From Planctomycetota bacterium (GTDB lineage Bacteria > Planctomycetota > PLA2 > JAEUHO01): DNA of 64,000 bases. The stretch is from contig JANQJW010000011.1 of assembly GCA_028281445.1 (NCBI GenBank), positions 1 to 64,000 of the forward strand, read 5' to 3'. Below the pieces are notes generated by a model. It was not told the DNA's origin, made no database searches, and saw only the letters and a list, made by a program, of their open reading frames with translations. Below are positions 44,490-55,000 of this stretch, in pieces; the first letter of the stretch is position 1, and each line of letters opens with the position of its first letter. The position numbers and the translations under genes were made by a program.

Positions 44490-46262
44490 ATGACGCTCGA
44501 TCGCTGGATGTTGGCCGGCCTTCTCGCTGCGACGCTGTTCCTCTTCCTGCGGGGGCGCTGGCGCCCGGACCTCGTCGCGCTCGTCGCGCTCGTCGTGGGC
44601 GCGCTGCTCGGGCTCGTGCCGCACGACAAGGCCTTCGTGGGTTTCGGCCACCCCGCCGTGATCACCGTCGCCGCCGTGCTGGTCATCAGCCAGGCGCTCA
44701 CGTCCTCCGGGCTCGTCGAGATGGCCGTGAAGCCGCTCGAGCGCTTCACCGACCGGCCGCTCGCGCTGCTCGCCGGCCTGACGCTCACCGTGACGGTGCT
44801 CTCCGCCTTCATCAACAACGTCGGCGCGCTCGCCCTGATCATGCCCGCGGCCATCCGGCTCGCGCGCGACAGCGGTCGCTCGGCCTCGTTCTTCCTCATG
44901 CCGCTCGCGTTCGGCTCGCTGCTCGGCGGCATGACGACGCTCATCGGCACACCGCCCAACCTCATCGTCTCGGCGTTTCGCGAAGACGCCACGGGAGAGG
45001 CGTTTCGCTTCTTCGACTTCTCGCTCGTCGGCGGGCTCGTCGTCGTTGGGGGCGTGGGCTTTCTCGTGCTCTGGGGCTGGCGCCTCGTGCCGCGACGTGA
45101 GTCGCGCTTTGGCAGCGCCGAGCTCATGAAGGTCGGGCCGTACCTGACCGAGGTGAAGGTCCTTTCCGGCAGCAGCGCGGCGGGCATGACGCTCGCCGAG
45201 CTCGCGCCTGACGACGTACAGATCCTCGCCATCGTGCGCGGCAAGCGGCGCGTGGCAGCGCCGGGCGCGCGCCAGTCGATTCGCGAAGACGATCTGCTCG
45301 TCCTCTCCGGCGAGAGCGAAGCGATCGAGAAGCTCGCGCGCGAGCATCAGTTCGAGCTCGTGGGCCACATGCCCGACGACGAAGCCGTCGAGCTGATCGA
45401 GAGCAAGGACACTGAGCTTATCGAAGCGGTCGTCGCGCCGCGAGCTGCCTTGGTCAACCGGACGGCCAAGGGCATGCACCTCCGGCGGCGCCTCGGGATC
45501 AACCTCGTCGGCATCGCGCGCGAGGGCGCGCGGCTGAAGGGCCGATTGGCGACCACGCGGCTCAAGGCCGGCGACGTGTTACTTCTGCAGGGGGCCCGCG
45601 AAGCGATCATGGCCGAGCTTTCCGACCTCGGCTGCCTGCCGCTCGCCGCGCGCGAAATCACGCTTGGGCAGCGCCGCAAGAGCGTGCCGGCGCTCGCGAT
45701 CTTCATCACGGCCATCGTCAGCGTCGCGGCCGGGTGGGCGCCCGCGGCGCTCGCCTTCGTCGGCGCGGCCGTGGCGATGGTGATCGCGCGCGTCATCTCG
45801 CTGGGCAAGGCCTATGAAGCGATCGACTGGCCGGTGCTCGTCCTGCTCGCCGCGCTCATCCCGATCGGGGGCGCGATCGAATCGACCGGACTCGCCGGGC
45901 TGATCGCGGAGGGCACGGTCGCGCTCGGATCGGTCGCGCCGCCTTGGGTCGTGCTCGCCGTGCTGCTGGTGGGGACGATGTTCTTGTCGGACCTCGTGAA
46001 CAACGCGGCGGCGGCCGTGATGATGTGCCCGATCGCGTTGGCCGCGGCCGCCGGCCTCGAGGCCTCGCCGGACGCCTTCCTCATGGCGGTTGCGATCGGT
46101 GCCTCCTGCGCATTCCTGACGCCCGTGGGCCACCAGTCCAATCTGCTCGTGATGGGACCGGGGGGATATCGCTTCGGCGACTACTGGCGCCTGGGCCTCG
46201 TGCTGGAGATCCTCATCGCCGCGATCGCCGTGCCGGCCCTGATGCTCTTCTGGCCACTCTGA
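44490..46262 (+). CDS. SLC13/ArsB-type ion transporter with RCK_C (TrkA-C) domains
   Basis: 590 residues. Two groups of helices surround a cytosolic insert. Each half carries a re-entrant asparagine motif (FINNVGALALIMP, LVNNAAAAVMMCP), and the first has LIGTPPNLIVSA, a DASS/SLC13 hallmark; the second ends with TPVGHQSNLLVMGPGGYRFG. The insert at about 205-390 contains two TrkA-C/RCK_C folds (ILAIVRGKRRV, LLVLSGESEAIEKLARE). Family substrates are sulfate, dicarboxylates or related anions, driven by sodium. The ATG at 44490 is chosen because it opens on the first helix. Confidence 0.88.
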   Translation: MTLDRWMLAGLLAATLFLFLRGRWRPDLVALVALVVGALLGLVPHDKAFVGFGHPAVITVAAVLVISQALTSSGLVEMAVKPLERFTDRPLALLAGLTLTVTVLSAFINNVGALALIMPAAIRLARDSGRSASFFLMPLAFGSLLGGMTTLIGTPPNLIVSAFREDATGEAFRFFDFSLVGGLVVVGGVGFLVLWGWRLVPRRESRFGSAELMKVGPYLTEVKVLSGSSAAGMTLAELAPDDVQILAIVRGKRRVAAPGARQSIREDDLLVLSGESEAIEKLAREHQFELVGHMPDDEAVELIESKDTELIEAVVAPRAALVNRTAKGMHLRRRLGINLVGIAREGARLKGRLATTRLKAGDVLLLQGAREAIMAELSDLGCLPLAAREITLGQRRKSVPALAIFITAIVSVAAGWAPAALAFVGAAVAMVIARVISLGKAYEAIDWPVLVLLAALIPIGGAIESTGLAGLIAEGTVALGSVAPPWVVLAVLLVGTMFLSDLVNNAAAAVMMCPIALAAAAGLEASPDAFLMAVAIGASCAFLTPVGHQSNLLVMGPGGYRFGDYWRLGLVLEILIAAIAVPALMLFWPL

Positions 46263-46301
46263 TTGCGGTACTGTGGCCGTGTCCGTGGGAGAGAAGTGAT
46301 C

Positions 46302-47348
46302 ATGCGCAAGGTGGCGTTCTACCTCCTGTTCCTCCTCGTTGCAGCGAGTACCGCGGCGGCCAAGCCCGCGAAGAAGTCCATCTCGCTCAAGAACCACCGC
46401 CACAAGGAGGGCGTGTCGTACGTGGACTTCTCGCCCGACGGCAAGCACCTGCTGAGCTCGGGCAGCACCTACGACAGCGAGATCCGCATCTGGGACCTCA
46501 CGACGCACAAGAAGATCGGCTCCATCAAGGCCACCTGCTGCGAGGGCGCCGCGTTCACCGGCAACGACACTTTCGCGTGGGTCGAGACCTTTCCGCAGCA
46601 GCTCGTCCGCGCCAAGGTAGGCAAGAAGCCGGCCGAGACGGGACGCACGAAGCTCTCCTACGTTCCCGCCAAGCTCGCCGTTTCGGCCGGCGGCGCGCGG
46701 ATCGCGATCGGCGAGCAGGCCCACGTCAAGGGCGGTCCGCCGAAGGACGGCGAGAAGGTCCGGCTCTACGAGGGCGACCGCGAGGTCTGGGCCTGCCCCG
46801 CCGAGTCGCACCAGGTGGGCTCCCTCGCGTTCACGCCTGATGGCGCCCACGTCCTGTTCGCGGGCACCAGCTCCTACGTCGGCGGCAAGCTCATGGGCGC
46901 CGGTGCGAGCCGTCTTCTCGACGCCGAATCGGGCAAGAGCGTACGCACCTTCAACGGCAACTCGGTGCTGGCCTGCTCGCGCGACGGCAAGCGGGTCGCG
47001 AGCCCCGTCGGGCTCTTCGACGAGGTACCCGAGGAGCAGCGGCACACCATCGGGGTCTGGGAGACCGCTTCCGGAGCCGGCCAGGTGTTCCTGAAGAAGC
47101 CCAAGAGTCTCGTGCTGGTCCGGTGCCTGGCCTTCTCCAAGGACAGTCGGTACCTGTTCGCCGGCGGGGACTGGAAGAAGATCGTCGTCTACGACCTGAG
47201 CACAGGTGCAGGGGTCCGCCAGGTCCTCGTTGACACCAAGGCCTGCCGCTGCATGGCCCTCTCCCCGGACGGCAAGTGGCTTGCCACAGGAGGCGAGAAA
47301 CGTTTGAAGCTCTGGAACGTCGAAGCCCTGACGGCGGCCAAGAAATAG
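46302..47348 (+). CDS. Exported WD40-repeat protein
   Basis: 348 residues with a signal peptide (VAFYLLFLLVAASTAAAK). WD40-type units include VSYVDFSPDGKHLLSSGS with IRIWDLTTHKK, SLAFTPDGAHVLFAG, and MALSPDGKWLATGGEKRL ending LWN. It should form a beta-propeller outside the cytoplasm. The GGGAGAGAAG site lies seven bases before the ATG. It sits between a transporter gene and an RND efflux pair; no direct functional link is evident. Confidence 0.82.
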   Translation: MRKVAFYLLFLLVAASTAAAKPAKKSISLKNHRHKEGVSYVDFSPDGKHLLSSGSTYDSEIRIWDLTTHKKIGSIKATCCEGAAFTGNDTFAWVETFPQQLVRAKVGKKPAETGRTKLSYVPAKLAVSAGGARIAIGEQAHVKGGPPKDGEKVRLYEGDREVWACPAESHQVGSLAFTPDGAHVLFAGTSSYVGGKLMGAGASRLLDAESGKSVRTFNGNSVLACSRDGKRVASPVGLFDEVPEEQRHTIGVWETASGAGQVFLKKPKSLVLVRCLAFSKDSRYLFAGGDWKKIVVYDLSTGAGVRQVLVDTKACRCMALSPDGKWLATGGEKRLKLWNVEALTAAKK

Positions 47349-47422
47349 GCACCTCCGCCCCGCCGCGGCGCCGCAGGCGTGGTGGAATGGGCGGCTCGAA
47401 TCGTGTGGATCCTGGAGCGACG

Positions 47423-48652
47423 ATGAGACCCCTGATCTCTGCGGCCCTCGCTGGCCTGCTGCTTCTGCTCGCGACGGCGCCCGCGTCGGGCGACGGCCAA
47501 CCCGTCGTGTTGGGCGACGTCGTCAAGAAGAAGATCAAGAAGGGCCGCGCCTTCGTCGGCACGGTCGAGCCCGTCCGCACTGGCGAGATCGACGTCGAGG
47601 CGGCCGGCTTCCTCGAGAAGCTGCTTGTCGAAGAGGGCGACCACGTCGACGCCAATCAGGAGATCGCGCACCTCCGGACAACCACGCTCGAGATCCGGCT
47701 CACCGCAGCCAAGGCTCAGCTCAAGCTGCGCGAGCACGCGCTCAACGAGCTCAAGAACGGCTCGCGCGAAGAGGACAAGCAGCGCGCGCGGGCGCGCGTG
47801 CGCGAGGCGCAGTCCGACGAGACCACGGCGGAGTGGAAGCTCCAGGCCGTCGAGAAGCTCCGCCGGGACAAGCAGATCAGCGAAGAAGAGCTGCGTGACG
47901 CCCAGCGCGAGGTCGCCACCGCGAAGGCGCGGCGCGAGGCGCTCGAGGCCGCGCTTGCGCTCGTCCTCGCAGGACCGCGCCCCGAGCGCATCGATCAGGC
48001 CACCGCCGCGGTCGCCGTGCAGGCCGCGGAGGTCGCCAAGCTCGAGGACGAGAAGCGGCGGCACACCGTCAAGGCGGCGTTCGCGGGATTCGTCATCAAG
48101 AAGCACACCGAGGTCGGCGCCTGGCTCGACATCGGCGAACCTGTCGTGAGCCTTGTCGGTCTCGATGAGGTCGATGTCGTCGTGCCGGTGCTCGAAGACG
48201 CCGTCGTGCACCTCAAGCGCGGCATGAAGGTCAACGTGGAGATCGACGCGCTGCCGAACCCCAACCTCCAAGGCGAGATCCACCGCATCGTCCCGACGGC
48301 CGACCGGCGCTCGCGTACCGTGCCCGTCAAGGTGCGCGTGAAGAACGTCGTGAGCGGCAAGAGCGTGCTCATCAAGCCCGGCATGTTCGCGCGCTGCTCG
48401 CTCGCCGTCGGTGTCGAGCGCGAGGCCTTGCTCGTACCCAAGGACGCGGTCGTGCTCGGCGGCCGCAAGCCGGTCGTCTACGTCTACGACGCGGAGAAGC
48501 AGAACGCAGCGCCCGTGCCGGTGACGCTCGGCGTGGCCGAAGGAGATCTCATCGAGATCGAGGGACCGCTTCAGGCAGGCGCCAAGGTCGTCATCCGCGG
48601 TAACGAGCGCATCTTCCCCGGCAGCAAGCTGCGCCCGGTTGACGGCCGATGA
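47423..48652 (+). CDS. RND efflux periplasmic adaptor (membrane fusion protein)
   Basis: 409 residues. A signal peptide (SAALAGLLLLLATAPASG), a lipoyl-like half (EAAGFLEKLLVEEGDHVDAN), a long helical hairpin at about 95-195 (AAKAQLKLREHALNELKNGS), the second lipoyl half (AAFAGFVIKKHTEVGAWLDI), then a beta-barrel domain (GMKVNVEIDALPN). Links the inner-membrane pump to an outer-membrane channel. Its stop overlaps the pump gene start as ATGA. No outer-membrane factor gene is next to it. Confidence 0.9.
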   Translation: MRPLISAALAGLLLLLATAPASGDGQPVVLGDVVKKKIKKGRAFVGTVEPVRTGEIDVEAAGFLEKLLVEEGDHVDANQEIAHLRTTTLEIRLTAAKAQLKLREHALNELKNGSREEDKQRARARVREAQSDETTAEWKLQAVEKLRRDKQISEEELRDAQREVATAKARREALEAALALVLAGPRPERIDQATAAVAVQAAEVAKLEDEKRRHTVKAAFAGFVIKKHTEVGAWLDIGEPVVSLVGLDEVDVVVPVLEDAVVHLKRGMKVNVEIDALPNPNLQGEIHRIVPTADRRSRTVPVKVRVKNVVSGKSVLIKPGMFARCSLAVGVEREALLVPKDAVVLGGRKPVVYVYDAEKQNAAPVPVTLGVAEGDLIEIEGPLQAGAKVVIRGNERIFPGSKLRPVDGR

Positions 48653-51600
48653 ACCTCGTCGCCTCGTTCGTACGCAACCCCGTCAAGGTGACGGTGGGGG
48701 TGCTTCTGCTCGCGCTCTTCGGCGCGATCGCGCTGACGCGCATGCCGATGCAGCTCGTGCCCGAGGTCGAGACGCCGACGATCACCATCGAGACGAGCTG
48801 GCCGGGTGCGAGCCCGCAAGAGGTCGAACGCGAGATCGTCCAGGAGCAGGAAGAGCAGCTCAAGGGCGTCGAAGGCGTCCAGAAGATGTCCTCCGAGTGC
48901 ATGGACTCGATGGGCAAGATCGTCCTCGAGTTCGCCGTCGGCGAGAACATGGCGAGCGCGCTGCTGCGTGTGAACACGCGCTTGCAGCAAGTCCGCGAGT
49001 ACCCCGAGGCGGCCGACGAGCCCGTCATCTCGACCGCCAACTCGAGTGACCAGCCGATCGCCTGGTTCATCCTGCGCCCGCGGTTGCCCGACCGCGAGCA
49101 GCTCGAGGCCTTCCGCAAGGCCAATCCCGCGCTGGAGCAGGCGATGCAGCCCGTGCTGCGCGCCACGACGACGGGCCAGTTGCACCTGCGGCTGCATACC
49201 TTCGCAAAGAAGCACTCCGAAGCAGAAGAGCTGCTGCCCGCCCCGGTCGACATGACGAAGCTCCGGCGCTACGCCGAGGATGTCATCGAAGCGCAGTTCG
49301 AGCGCGTCAAGGGCGTTTCGAACTCCAACGTGCTCGGAGGACGCGAGGACGAGCTGCAGGTGGTCGTCGACCCGCAGCGCCTGGCCGCGCGCGGCATCAC
49401 GATCCAGGACGTGCGCACCGCGCTTCGCGAACGCAACCGCGACACGTCGGCCGGCGACTTCTGGGAAGGCAAGCGGCGCTACGTCGTGCGCACCCTCGGC
49501 CAGTTCGCGTCGACGGAGGAGGTCGAGGCGGTCGTCGTCAAGGAGGTCGGCGGCACGAAGATCTACGTGCGCGACGTGGCGGTGGTACAGCTCGGCTATA
49601 AGAAGCCCGACGGCGTCGTCCGCAACATGGGTACGACCGTGCTCGCGATCAACGCGGTCCGTGATCGCGGAGCCAACGTGCTCACGACCATGGAGGGGCT
49701 GTACGGCGTTCGCAACAAGCTCAACGAGGGTGAGCTGAAGCGCCGCAATCTCCAGCTCGACCAGGTCTACGACGAGACCGAGTACATCTACTCCTCGGTC
49801 GGGCTGCTGCAGTCCAACATCACACTGGCCGGCATCCTGACCGTGATCGTGCTGCTGATCTTCTTGCGCAGCGCGCGCAGCACGGTGGTCGTCGCGCTCG
49901 CCATTCCGACGAGCATCATCGGTACGTTCCTGTTGCTCTCGTTGATGGGGCGTTCGCTCAACGTCGTCAGCCTCGCCGGGCTCGCGTTCGCGATCGGCAT
50001 GCTCGTCGACAACGCCGTCGTGGTGCTCGAGAACATCTACCGGCACTACCAGCGGGGCGCTCGCCGCTTCGAGGCCGCCGTCAACGGCACGCGCGAGGTG
50101 TGGGGCGCGGTCGTCGCTTCGACCTTGACGACGCTGGCGGTCTTCCTGCCGATCCTCTTCGTCGAAGAGCAGGCCGGGCAGCTCTTCCGCGACATCGCGC
50201 TGGCGATCAGCTGCGCCGTGGGCCTGTCGCTCATCATCTCGGTGACCCTGATTCCCATGCTGTCGGCGCGCATCCTGTCCAAGCGCGAAGGCAAGGAGCG
50301 CGAAGAGCGCGCACGCCGCAATCCCCTGAACGTGGTCTTCTGGCCGTTCGACCAGCTCGCCCGCGGCTTCATCGCCGGCGTGGTGGGTGCCCATCGCTGG
50401 CTGCAGAAGGGCGCGTTGCGCCAGCTCGCTGTCGTGGCGGTGCTCGTGGTCGGCGCGTGGCAGCTCACCGTGCGGCTGTTCCCCAAGGTCGAATACCTGC
50501 CGAACGGCAACCGCAACCTCGCATTCGGCGTCGTGCTGCCGCCGCCCGGCTACAACCTCGACGAGCTCGTCAAACTCGGCGAGATCTTCGAAGGCGAGCT
50601 CGCGCCGTACTGGGGCGTGGAGCCCGGCACACCCGATGCGGCGAAGCTCGGCTTCACGCCGATCGAGCACTTCTTCTTCGTTGCGCGCGGCCGCAGCGTC
50701 TTTCTCGGCATGCGCGCGCACGACCCGCTGGCCGCCGGCAAGCTCGTGCCGCTGATCCGCAAGATCTCGCAGTCGCTGCCCGGCACGTTCGTCTTCGTCA
50801 GCCAGTCGAGCCTCTTCGAGAGCGGACTGACGGGCGGGCGCACGATCGACATCGAGATCACGGGGCCGGACCTCGGCACGCTCGTCGGCCTGGGCGGTCG
50901 CACGCTCGGCATGCTCAAGGCTCCGGACGCGCTGCCGACCGCACAGGCGCGGCCGATTCCCAGCCTCGACCTCTCCAATCCCGAGGTGCACGTCCTGCCG
51001 CGCTGGCAGCGCGCCGCCGACCTCGGCATCTCGGCCGACGACCTCGGCTACACCGTCGACAGCCTGGTGGACGGGGCGTATGCGGGCGACTACTTCCTCG
51101 GCGGCGAGAAGATCGATCTCACGATCGTGGGTCTCGAGCGCTTCGCGGATCGCCTGGAACTGATCGAGGATCTCGCCGTCGCAACGCCCACGGGCAACCT
51201 CGTGCCGTTGCGAGCGTTGGCCGACATCTCGCTGGCAAGCGGCCCGGAGCAGATCAACCGGCGCGAGCGCGAACGCGCCATCACGATTCAGGTGCAGCCC
51301 GAAGAAGGCATGGCCTTGGAAGACGCGCTCGACCGGGTGAAGGCGAAGATCGTCCAGCCCCTGGAGCAGTCCGGCGCGATCGGCGCGGAGTACCGCGTTT
51401 CGCTGGCCGGTACGGCCGACAAGCTCGAGGCCACATGGTCGGCGCTGTCGTTCAACCTGCTGCTGGCGGTCGTGATCACGTACCTCCTGATGGCGGCGCT
51501 CTTCGAGAGCTGGCTCTATCCCTTCGTCATCATCTTCAGCGTTCCGCTCGGCGCGGCGGGTGGCATCGCGGGGCTGTGGTTGCTGAACCGGTACGTGCTC

Positions 51601-51972
51601 CAGCCGCTCGACGTGCTGACGATGATCGGATTCGTGATCCTGATCGGCACGGTGGTGAACAACGCGATTCTGATCGTGCACCAGAGCCTCGTGCACATTC
51701 GCGACGAGGGACAGGACGTCAACGAAGCGGTGCTCCAGAGCGTGCGCTCGCGCATGCGTCCCATCTTCATGACGGTCACGACGACGGTGTGCAGTCTCAT
51801 GCCGATGGTGCTGCGCCCCGGTGCGGGCAGCGAGCTCTATCGCGGCCTGGGCGCCGTGCTGGTCGGCGGTCTCATCGTCTCGACGATCTTTACGCTCTTC
51901 GTCGTCCCGGTGTTGTTCCGCCTCACGCTGGCCGCCAAGAGCAGGCTGGCCCGGCTGTTGCGCCTGGCCTGA
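48649..51972 (+). CDS. RND-family efflux pump, inner-membrane transporter
   Basis: 1107 residues, the usual size for AcrB/MexB/CusA-like pumps. Helix 1 at about 10-30 is followed by a periplasmic porter domain, then helices 2-6 with GMLVDNAVVVLENIYRHYQR (the conserved proton-relay acidic region), a second porter domain, and a C-terminal helix group with FVILIGTVVNNAILIVHQSL. Family function is proton-driven export of drugs, lipids or metals. The WSALSFNLLLAVVITYLLMA segment before helix 8 is typical of the hydrophobe-amphiphile branch. Four-base overlap with the adaptor gene confirms a unit. Confidence 0.93.
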   Translation: MNLVASFVRNPVKVTVGVLLLALFGAIALTRMPMQLVPEVETPTITIETSWPGASPQEVEREIVQEQEEQLKGVEGVQKMSSECMDSMGKIVLEFAVGENMASALLRVNTRLQQVREYPEAADEPVISTANSSDQPIAWFILRPRLPDREQLEAFRKANPALEQAMQPVLRATTTGQLHLRLHTFAKKHSEAEELLPAPVDMTKLRRYAEDVIEAQFERVKGVSNSNVLGGREDELQVVVDPQRLAARGITIQDVRTALRERNRDTSAGDFWEGKRRYVVRTLGQFASTEEVEAVVVKEVGGTKIYVRDVAVVQLGYKKPDGVVRNMGTTVLAINAVRDRGANVLTTMEGLYGVRNKLNEGELKRRNLQLDQVYDETEYIYSSVGLLQSNITLAGILTVIVLLIFLRSARSTVVVALAIPTSIIGTFLLLSLMGRSLNVVSLAGLAFAIGMLVDNAVVVLENIYRHYQRGARRFEAAVNGTREVWGAVVASTLTTLAVFLPILFVEEQAGQLFRDIALAISCAVGLSLIISVTLIPMLSARILSKREGKEREERARRNPLNVVFWPFDQLARGFIAGVVGAHRWLQKGALRQLAVVAVLVVGAWQLTVRLFPKVEYLPNGNRNLAFGVVLPPPGYNLDELVKLGEIFEGELAPYWGVEPGTPDAAKLGFTPIEHFFFVARGRSVFLGMRAHDPLAAGKLVPLIRKISQSLPGTFVFVSQSSLFESGLTGGRTIDIEITGPDLGTLVGLGGRTLGMLKAPDALPTAQARPIPSLDLSNPEVHVLPRWQRAADLGISADDLGYTVDSLVDGAYAGDYFLGGEKIDLTIVGLERFADRLELIEDLAVATPTGNLVPLRALADISLASGPEQINRRERERAITIQVQPEEGMALEDALDRVKAKIVQPLEQSGAIGAEYRVSLAGTADKLEATWSALSFNLLLAVVITYLLMAALFESWLYPFVIIFSVPLGAAGGIAGLWLLNRYVLQPLDVLTMIGFVILIGTVVNNAILIVHQSLVHIRDEGQDVNEAVLQSVRSRMRPIFMTVTTTVCSLMPMVLRPGAGSELYRGLGAVLVGGLIVSTIFTLFVVPVLFRLTLAAKSRLARLLRLA

Positions 51973-52031
51973 GACGAAACCGGATTTCCGCCAACACTCT
52001 GGGCCTCGGCGGCAAGTCCTTACCGAGAACC

Positions 52032-55000
52032 ATGAGCGAGCACGCCCCCGACGTCCGGATCGAAGACCTCCTGGCCCACGCCGGCTGGGTGCGGAGGCTC
52101 GCGGTGAGCCTCGTGCGCGATCCGGGGGCGGCAGACGATCTCGTGCAGGAGACCTGGCTCGCCGCCATGCGCAAACCGCCCCGCGGAGACCGCCCCGTTC
52201 GCGGCTGGCTTGCCGGGGTCGTCCGCAACCTCGCCCGGCAGCGCCGGCGCGGGGAAGGTCGGCGCGCGAGGCGCGAGGCGGTCGTCGGGACGCATCGCAA
52301 GCCGCTGGCCTCTACGGCCGAGCTTGCCGAGCGCATGGAGACCCAGCGCGACCTGGCGGAGGCGGTCCTCGCACTCGCCGAGCCGTGGCGTTCGACTGTG
52401 ATCCTGCGCTATCTCGAGGGTCTCTCCTCTGCCGAGATCGCACGGCGCCAAGGCGTTCCCGCGGCCACAGTCCGAGGGCGCCTCAAGCGCGGCATCGAAG
52501 AGCTCCGAACGAAGCTCGACGACAGGCACGGCGGCAAGCGTCGCGCATGGGTTGCTGCGCTCGCGCCGTTTCTGCCCAAGCCCCCGACCGTGCCCGCGGC
52601 GCCGGGTGCGGCTGCTGCTCTGGTTTCGGGAGTCTTCACGATGAGTCTTACGGCCAAGCTCCTGTTCGGCACCGCGGTCCTGCTGGCCGTCTTCGGTGCG
52701 CTGGCGGCAACCGATTCGCTGCCCTTCTTCTCCAACGACGACCAAGCCACCGATGCGATCGAGTCGACGAGCATCATCGAGAGCGAGCGGTCCGCGACCG
52801 AAGGTCCCAAGCTCGAGACCGCGAGGCGCGGGCGCAAGTCGTCATCGACAGTCCCCGTTGAAGCCACGCCCGCGACGGCGTCGGTTGGCCCGTATGTCGA
52901 AGCGCGCATCGTTGATGGAGATGGGCGCGGCATCCCCGGTGCGACGCTGCGCTTGACGGCCCGCGGCGACGTGCGTGCCGAAGCGGACGAGCACGGTCGG
53001 GTCGAACTCGCTGTCGACAAGCAGGACACGGCGCGCACGTGCGACTTGATCGCGCATGCCCGAGGCCACGTCCTTCGAGAGATGCAGGTCGATGTGGCAC
53101 CGCTCGGCGCCACGACGATCGGGGAAATCGCTCTAGCGCCCGGGGGCACAGTCCGGGGCCGGGTCGTCGATCATGACGGTCGACCGCTCTCGGACGTACA
53201 GGTCCAGGCCAACGGTCCGGACCTCGCACCGTTCGAGCGAGAGCGCGGTCCCGTCAGCGGTCCGCTGGGACGCCCCCACCCGGTGCCGACGGTTGCCGAG
53301 GACGGGCGGTTCGAGTTGCCGGGACTGCCCGTCGGCTTCGTCCGCATCTGGGCTTCGGGCCGGCACATGCGCTACGCCTACAGCGAGCCCGTCGAGGTGT
53401 ACGCAGACCGCGTTACGGAGGGGGTCGTGCTGAAGCTCGAACCGCTGCGACCGGAAGACGCGATTCGCGGTGTCGTGCTGCACCCGGGTGGCAAGCCCGC
53501 CTTGGGCGCCGAGGTGCGCTACGTGTATCGCCACGGCGACAGCACGACGAGCGGTGGCCTGGTGACGGATGCTGCGGGACGTTTCGAGCTACGCATGGGG
53601 GCGGGCGGCACGGCATCGTTGCGCGTCAAGACCGACGACGGCTACATCGCGCCGACGCGCTTCGATGTCGCGCCCTCAGCCGAGGTCGTAGAACTCACGC
53701 TCCAGAAGAGCCGCGTCCTCCGTGTCGTTGTGAAGACGGCCGGCGGAGAGAGCCTCGACAGCGTCACCATCATGACGAAGAGCACGAAAGACCCGCGTGT
53801 CATCTCCTGGCACACGGAGGGACTCTCCAAGGACGGCGTCGCGGAGCTTCCCGCGCCCAACGAGGCGTATCGCGTGTCGGTGCACGCGGGGGGCTACCGC
53901 AGCGCCAGGTTCGGGCCGTTCCAGGCCGGCGAGGCACCAGCGAAGCTCGAGGCGGTCATGGAGCTGCTCCCGACGCTGCGCGGCCGCGTAACGGCGAACG
54001 GCAAGCCCGTCGTCAAGGCTCGCGTTCTTCTTCATGCCCCGGCGCTTCCCAACGAGCGCATCCAGCACAATGGCTTCGACGTACGCGTAGATCCGCATCC
54101 GAAGACACAGACACAAACCGACGAAGACGGTCGGTACGCGCTGGGTGTGGAGGAGAGCGGCACGTTCGTCCTGCGCGTGGACGCCGAGGGGTTTGCGGCC
54201 GCAGAGAAGGAGGGAGTCCGGGTCGACGCGGAGCGCGGCGATGAGGGACTCGACTTCGTCCTGGGCGCGGGGGGCACGATTCGGGGGCGCGTGACGGCTG
54301 CGGGCGGACGCAGCCCCGTGGGCATGATCGTTGGGGTCTCTCGTGGCGACGGCTACGCGATCACGACGCGTGCCGGAGCTGGTGGTACCTACCGTTTCGA
54401 TCACCTCATGCCAGGCCCCTACGAGGTGCGCGTCGTGGAGGAGGAGATCTCGCCCAACCGCGCTTCGACGTCCCAGACCGGTAACGTGAAGCCGCCCGCG
54501 ATCGAGTGGTCGTGTCGTGTACGCACCGGCGAGGTGACCGAGCACGATATCGACCTGCGCGTGGAGGCCGCCAACAGCGCCGTGCTCGCGGGCGCGATCG
54601 AGGTCGACGGCGCACCGCCGAAGGGTTGGGTCTTCAAGCTGATGACCGAGCCCGGTGACACGGGCATGCCGATCACGGTCGATCGCGGCACGTTGGATGG
54701 CAAGGGACGCTTCCGTGCCACGGCGAAGAAGCCCGGCGCGTACCGCGTGATGATCTCGTCGGAGGGGCAGGCACAGGGACGTCGCGGGTTCTTCGTGCCG
54801 CTGATGCTCGATCGTGGCGAGACCCAGTGGTCGATCGCGGTGCGGACCGGCACGATCGAGGGTGTGATCGCGAGCGGAGCGCCTGCCCAGGACGTGAAGA
54901 TCTTCCTAGTGTGGCAGGTGCCGGGAGGTGGTCTGGGCCTGACGCAGATCCAGCCGGATGCGCAGGGGAGCTTTCGCCTGGATGGCGTGTTTGCCGGCAA

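Noticed and set aside
50100..52031. Long 5' extension of the sigma fusion frame through the RND gene
   Set aside because: It overlaps the pump gene in another frame, is Arg-rich and shows no domain; the sigma protein starts naturally at 52032.
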